Of a stretch of 64,000 bases of DNA, positions 62,003-64,000 are shown in pieces (positions within the stretch are counted from its first letter, which is position 1; the number at the start of each line of letters is the position of its first letter). The position numbers and the translations under genes are program-made. The stretch is taken from positions 310,001 to 374,000 of the forward strand of contig NZ_QJGZ01000041.1 in assembly GCF_003254585.1 (NCBI RefSeq). Reading direction: 5' to 3'. The notes under the pieces were generated by a model. That model saw only the letters and a program-made list of their open reading frames with translations. It searched no databases and was not told the origin of the DNA. This stretch comes from Flavobacterium sharifuzzamanii. GTDB lineage: Bacteria > Bacteroidota > Bacteroidia > Flavobacteriales > Flavobacteriaceae.

Positions 62003-64000
62003 ATGAAGAAAAATGTACTAATCGTTTTAGGTCTTGTGACATTTTCAGGACTTTATGCTCAAGACAATAAAAAAGAGCAAGATAGTTTAAAAAACAACGA
62101 ACTGTCTGAAGTTACTATTATTGGATCAAGAAGTAAAAACAGAGTAAAAACAGACGTGCCAGTTCCGGTCGATGTTTTTAACGTATCAGAAATAACAAAA
62201 GGAGCACCGCAAACGAGCGTAACTCAAATTTTAAATTATGTTGCTCCCTCATTTACGAGTAATCCAACATCTACGGCAGATGCAACAGACCACGTTGATC
62301 CAGCACAATTAAGAGGATTAGGGCCAGATCAGGTTTTAATTTTAGTAAACGGAAAAAGAAGACACACAAGTGCTTTAGTAAATATAAATGGATCGCCAGG
62401 TAGAGGATCTGTCGGGACAGACTTAAATGCAATTCCGTCTTTTGCTATCGAAAGAATTGAAGTTTTAAGAGACGGAGCTGCCGCACAATATGGTTCTGAT
62501 GCAATTGCAGGAGTTATCAATATTGTTCTAAAAAAGAATGCTAATTATCTAACAGGAGGAATTCAATATGGAGCTAATTTATCTTCTGGATCAAATAATT
62601 TTGAAGGAGGAGCAGATGGACAAACAGCCCAAATCGATTTAAACTACGGAACTTCATTAGGTAAGCCTGGAAGTTTCTTAAATATCACAGGAACAGCCGT
62701 AACAAGACAAGCAACAAGCAGAGCAGGAATTAGAAGCAATGCTATTTTTAATGCTTACAATGCCGTTGAAAATAGAGCAGCGCAAGATGGAGTAGAGATT
62801 AACTCTTTGTTTAGCAACATTAATACGACTACAAATTCAGCTCAGATTTTGTCATCATTAAAACAATATGCGCCGCAAGTAAGTTATTTTACACCAGCTC
62901 AGCAAAACGCTATTGCATCAGCTTCAACAATTACGCAGATGCAGACGGCTTTAAATTTTGATGTAACAAATAATGAACTAGCTTACAGAGGCCAGCAGAG
63001 AAGTGATTATAATATGAGTGTTGGACAGTCAGAATTGGCAGCAGGACAAGTGTATTTTAATGCTAAATATCCTTTGAGCGAAATCACTTCTTTATATTCT
63101 TTTGGAGGAGTTTCTTATAGAAGCGGTAAATCGTATGCGTTCAATAGATTGCCAAATGGTTCTGGAACTTTCACGCAAGTGTACCAAAACGGATTCTTGC
63201 CAGAAATTGAATCAAAAATTTTAGATGCTTCTGCGGCTGTTGGCGTAAACACACAATTATTTGGGTTTGATACCGATTTAAGTACCAATTTAGGAACGAA
63301 CTCTTTTAACTATGATGTAAATAATTCCATTAATGCAACTTTAGGAACCAATTCTCCTTTTAGTTTTGATGCAGGAAAAGTTTCGTTTTTACAAAGCACA
63401 ACCAATTTGGATTTTAGTAAAAAACTAGATGTTCTTTCTGGACTGAACGTTGCTTTCGGTGGTGAATTCAGATATGAAAACTACCAAATTAAAGCAGGAG
63501 AAGAAGCTTCTTACGGATTATATGATGTAAACGGAAATTTAGTTTCAGGAATTTTGCCAAGCAATTCGCCATTAATTGTGACTGACTTCTTTGGAAACAA
63601 ACGTGGAGCAGGAGCACAAGGATTTTCAGGATTTCAGCCTTCGGATGCTAAAGAAAAACACAGACAAAGTGGTGCAGCTTATGTTGATTTAGAATTGAAT
63701 GCCACTGAAAAATGGCTTATAAATGGAGCTGCACGTTATGAAAACTATTCAGATTTTGGAAATACGGTTACGTTTAAACTGGCTTCTCTTTTAAAATTAA
63801 ATGATAATATCAATTGGAGAATTTCTGGACAGACAGGTTTTAGAGCGCCTTCTTTGCAGCAAAGATATTTTGAGTCAAGTTCAACACAGTTTATAAACGG
63901 TGCTCCATATCAAGTTGGCTATTTTACAAACGATTCGCAAGCGGCAAAAAGTATTGGAATTGAAAGTTTAAAACCAGAAAAATCAAAAAGCATCAGTACA
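62003..64000 (+). CDS. TonB-dependent receptor (cut by right edge)
   Basis: The frame starts at ATG 62003 and is open to the last base (666 codons). Signal peptide to LYAQ (20), no carboxypeptidase-like domain. The plug (about 35-175) has VPVPVDVFNVSEITKGAPQT, RGLGPDQVLILVNGKRRHTS, GRGSVGTDLNAIPSFAIERI and EVLRDGAAAQYGSDAIAGVI. The barrel follows (SGQTGFRAPSLQQRYFES). It is transcribed behind the Cys/Met leader attenuator, opposite metK. I infer uptake of a sulfur-containing or sulfur-linked nutrient; the substrate is not visible from sequence. Confidence 0.92.
   Translation, partial: MKKNVLIVLGLVTFSGLYAQDNKKEQDSLKNNELSEVTIIGSRSKNRVKTDVPVPVDVFNVSEITKGAPQTSVTQILNYVAPSFTSNPTSTADATDHVDPAQLRGLGPDQVLILVNGKRRHTSALVNINGSPGRGSVGTDLNAIPSFAIERIEVLRDGAAAQYGSDAIAGVINIVLKKNANYLTGGIQYGANLSSGSNNFEGGADGQTAQIDLNYGTSLGKPGSFLNITGTAVTRQATSRAGIRSNAIFNAYNAVENRAAQDGVEINSLFSNINTTTNSAQILSSLKQYAPQVSYFTPAQQNAIASASTITQMQTALNFDVTNNELAYRGQQRSDYNMSVGQSELAAGQVYFNAKYPLSEITSLYSFGGVSYRSGKSYAFNRLPNGSGTFTQVYQNGFLPEIESKILDASAAVGVNTQLFGFDTDLSTNLGTNSFNYDVNNSINATLGTNSPFSFDAGKVSFLQSTTNLDFSKKLDVLSGLNVAFGGEFRYENYQIKAGEEASYGLYDVNGNLVSGILPSNSPLIVTDFFGNKRGAGAQGFSGFQPSDAKEKHRQSGAAYVDLELNATEKWLINGAARYENYSDFGNTVTFKLASLLKLNDNINWRISGQTGFRAPSLQQRYFESSSTQFINGAPYQVGYFTNDSQAAKSIGIESLKPEKSKSIST

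Noticed and set aside
1..64000. tRNA, rRNA, insertion sequences, phage or integrase genes
   Set aside because: I read both strands of the gaps for cloverleaf ends, GGTTCGAnTCC arms, transposase motifs and attachment repeats and saw none.

Overview
This window looks like a stretch of a Flavobacterium-type chromosome (phylum Bacteroidota, family Flavobacteriaceae). Supporting signs are the low GC content, promoters of the TTTG / TAnnTTTG type instead of TTGACA/TATAAT, few Shine-Dalgarno sites, and family-specific genes: PorT of the type IX secretion system, XrtF, TamL, DUF4249, GLPGLI, DUF5686 and HYC_CC_PP. The assignment rests on gene content and motifs only; no database search was run. I saw no tRNA, rRNA, CRISPR array, transposase or phage gene.

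Layout. 1-9074 (minus strand) is a surface-protein region. Two paralogous pairs, each an unknown exported protein followed by an STN/carboxypeptidase-regulatory-domain TonB-dependent receptor, flank a DUF4249 lipoprotein and a 562-residue exported protein; one receptor is cut by the left edge. 9341-11771 holds an HTH regulator facing two exported proteins. 11849-14439 is pnp and rpsO. 14615-16842 has a MORN-like exported protein, a free methionine-R-sulfoxide reductase, and xrtF with its partner. 16889-19784 is a cysteine-rich probable metal-acquisition cluster (HYC_CC_PP protein, TonB receptor, HMA-domain protein). 20860-26546 is the elongasome cluster mreB-mreC-mreD-mrdA-rodA, followed by purH. 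28295-44213 is mostly housekeeping: accD, fbaA, tamL, an rRNA/tRNA methyltransferase, porT, ubiE/menG, folA, thyA, a bifunctional nuclease and etfAB. 44715-53896 has pdhB, a DUF5686 protein, a DNA glycosylase, the soluble and membrane pyrophosphatases, and a deoxynucleoside kinase. 54109-60088 is a GLPGLI protein, an outer-membrane beta-barrel protein and a large exported protein. 60204-64000 has metK facing a TonB receptor that is cut by the right edge.

The most interesting locus is 61455-62002, between metK and the last TonB receptor. On the plus strand a TTTG/cAacTTTG promoter precedes a 22-codon open frame rich in Cys and Met codons. A strong intrinsic terminator follows. Its 5' arm can pair instead with a segment inside the leader frame, which is the textbook logic of ribosome-mediated attenuation, here presumably sensing Met or Cys supply. 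On the minus strand metK has a perfect TAnnTTTG box and a structured leader of about 175 nt that resembles a SAM-II (long-loop) riboswitch. Both sides of this gap therefore look controlled by sulfur amino-acid status.

Other notable points: a 31-bp exact repeat just after the stop codons of two unrelated genes, each followed by a terminator; recurring terminator hairpin families; a long stem-loop with a CA-rich loop in the pnp leader; an AccD that lacks the four zinc-ribbon cysteines; and a membrane pyrophosphatase with a Cys/Met-rich C-terminal extension.
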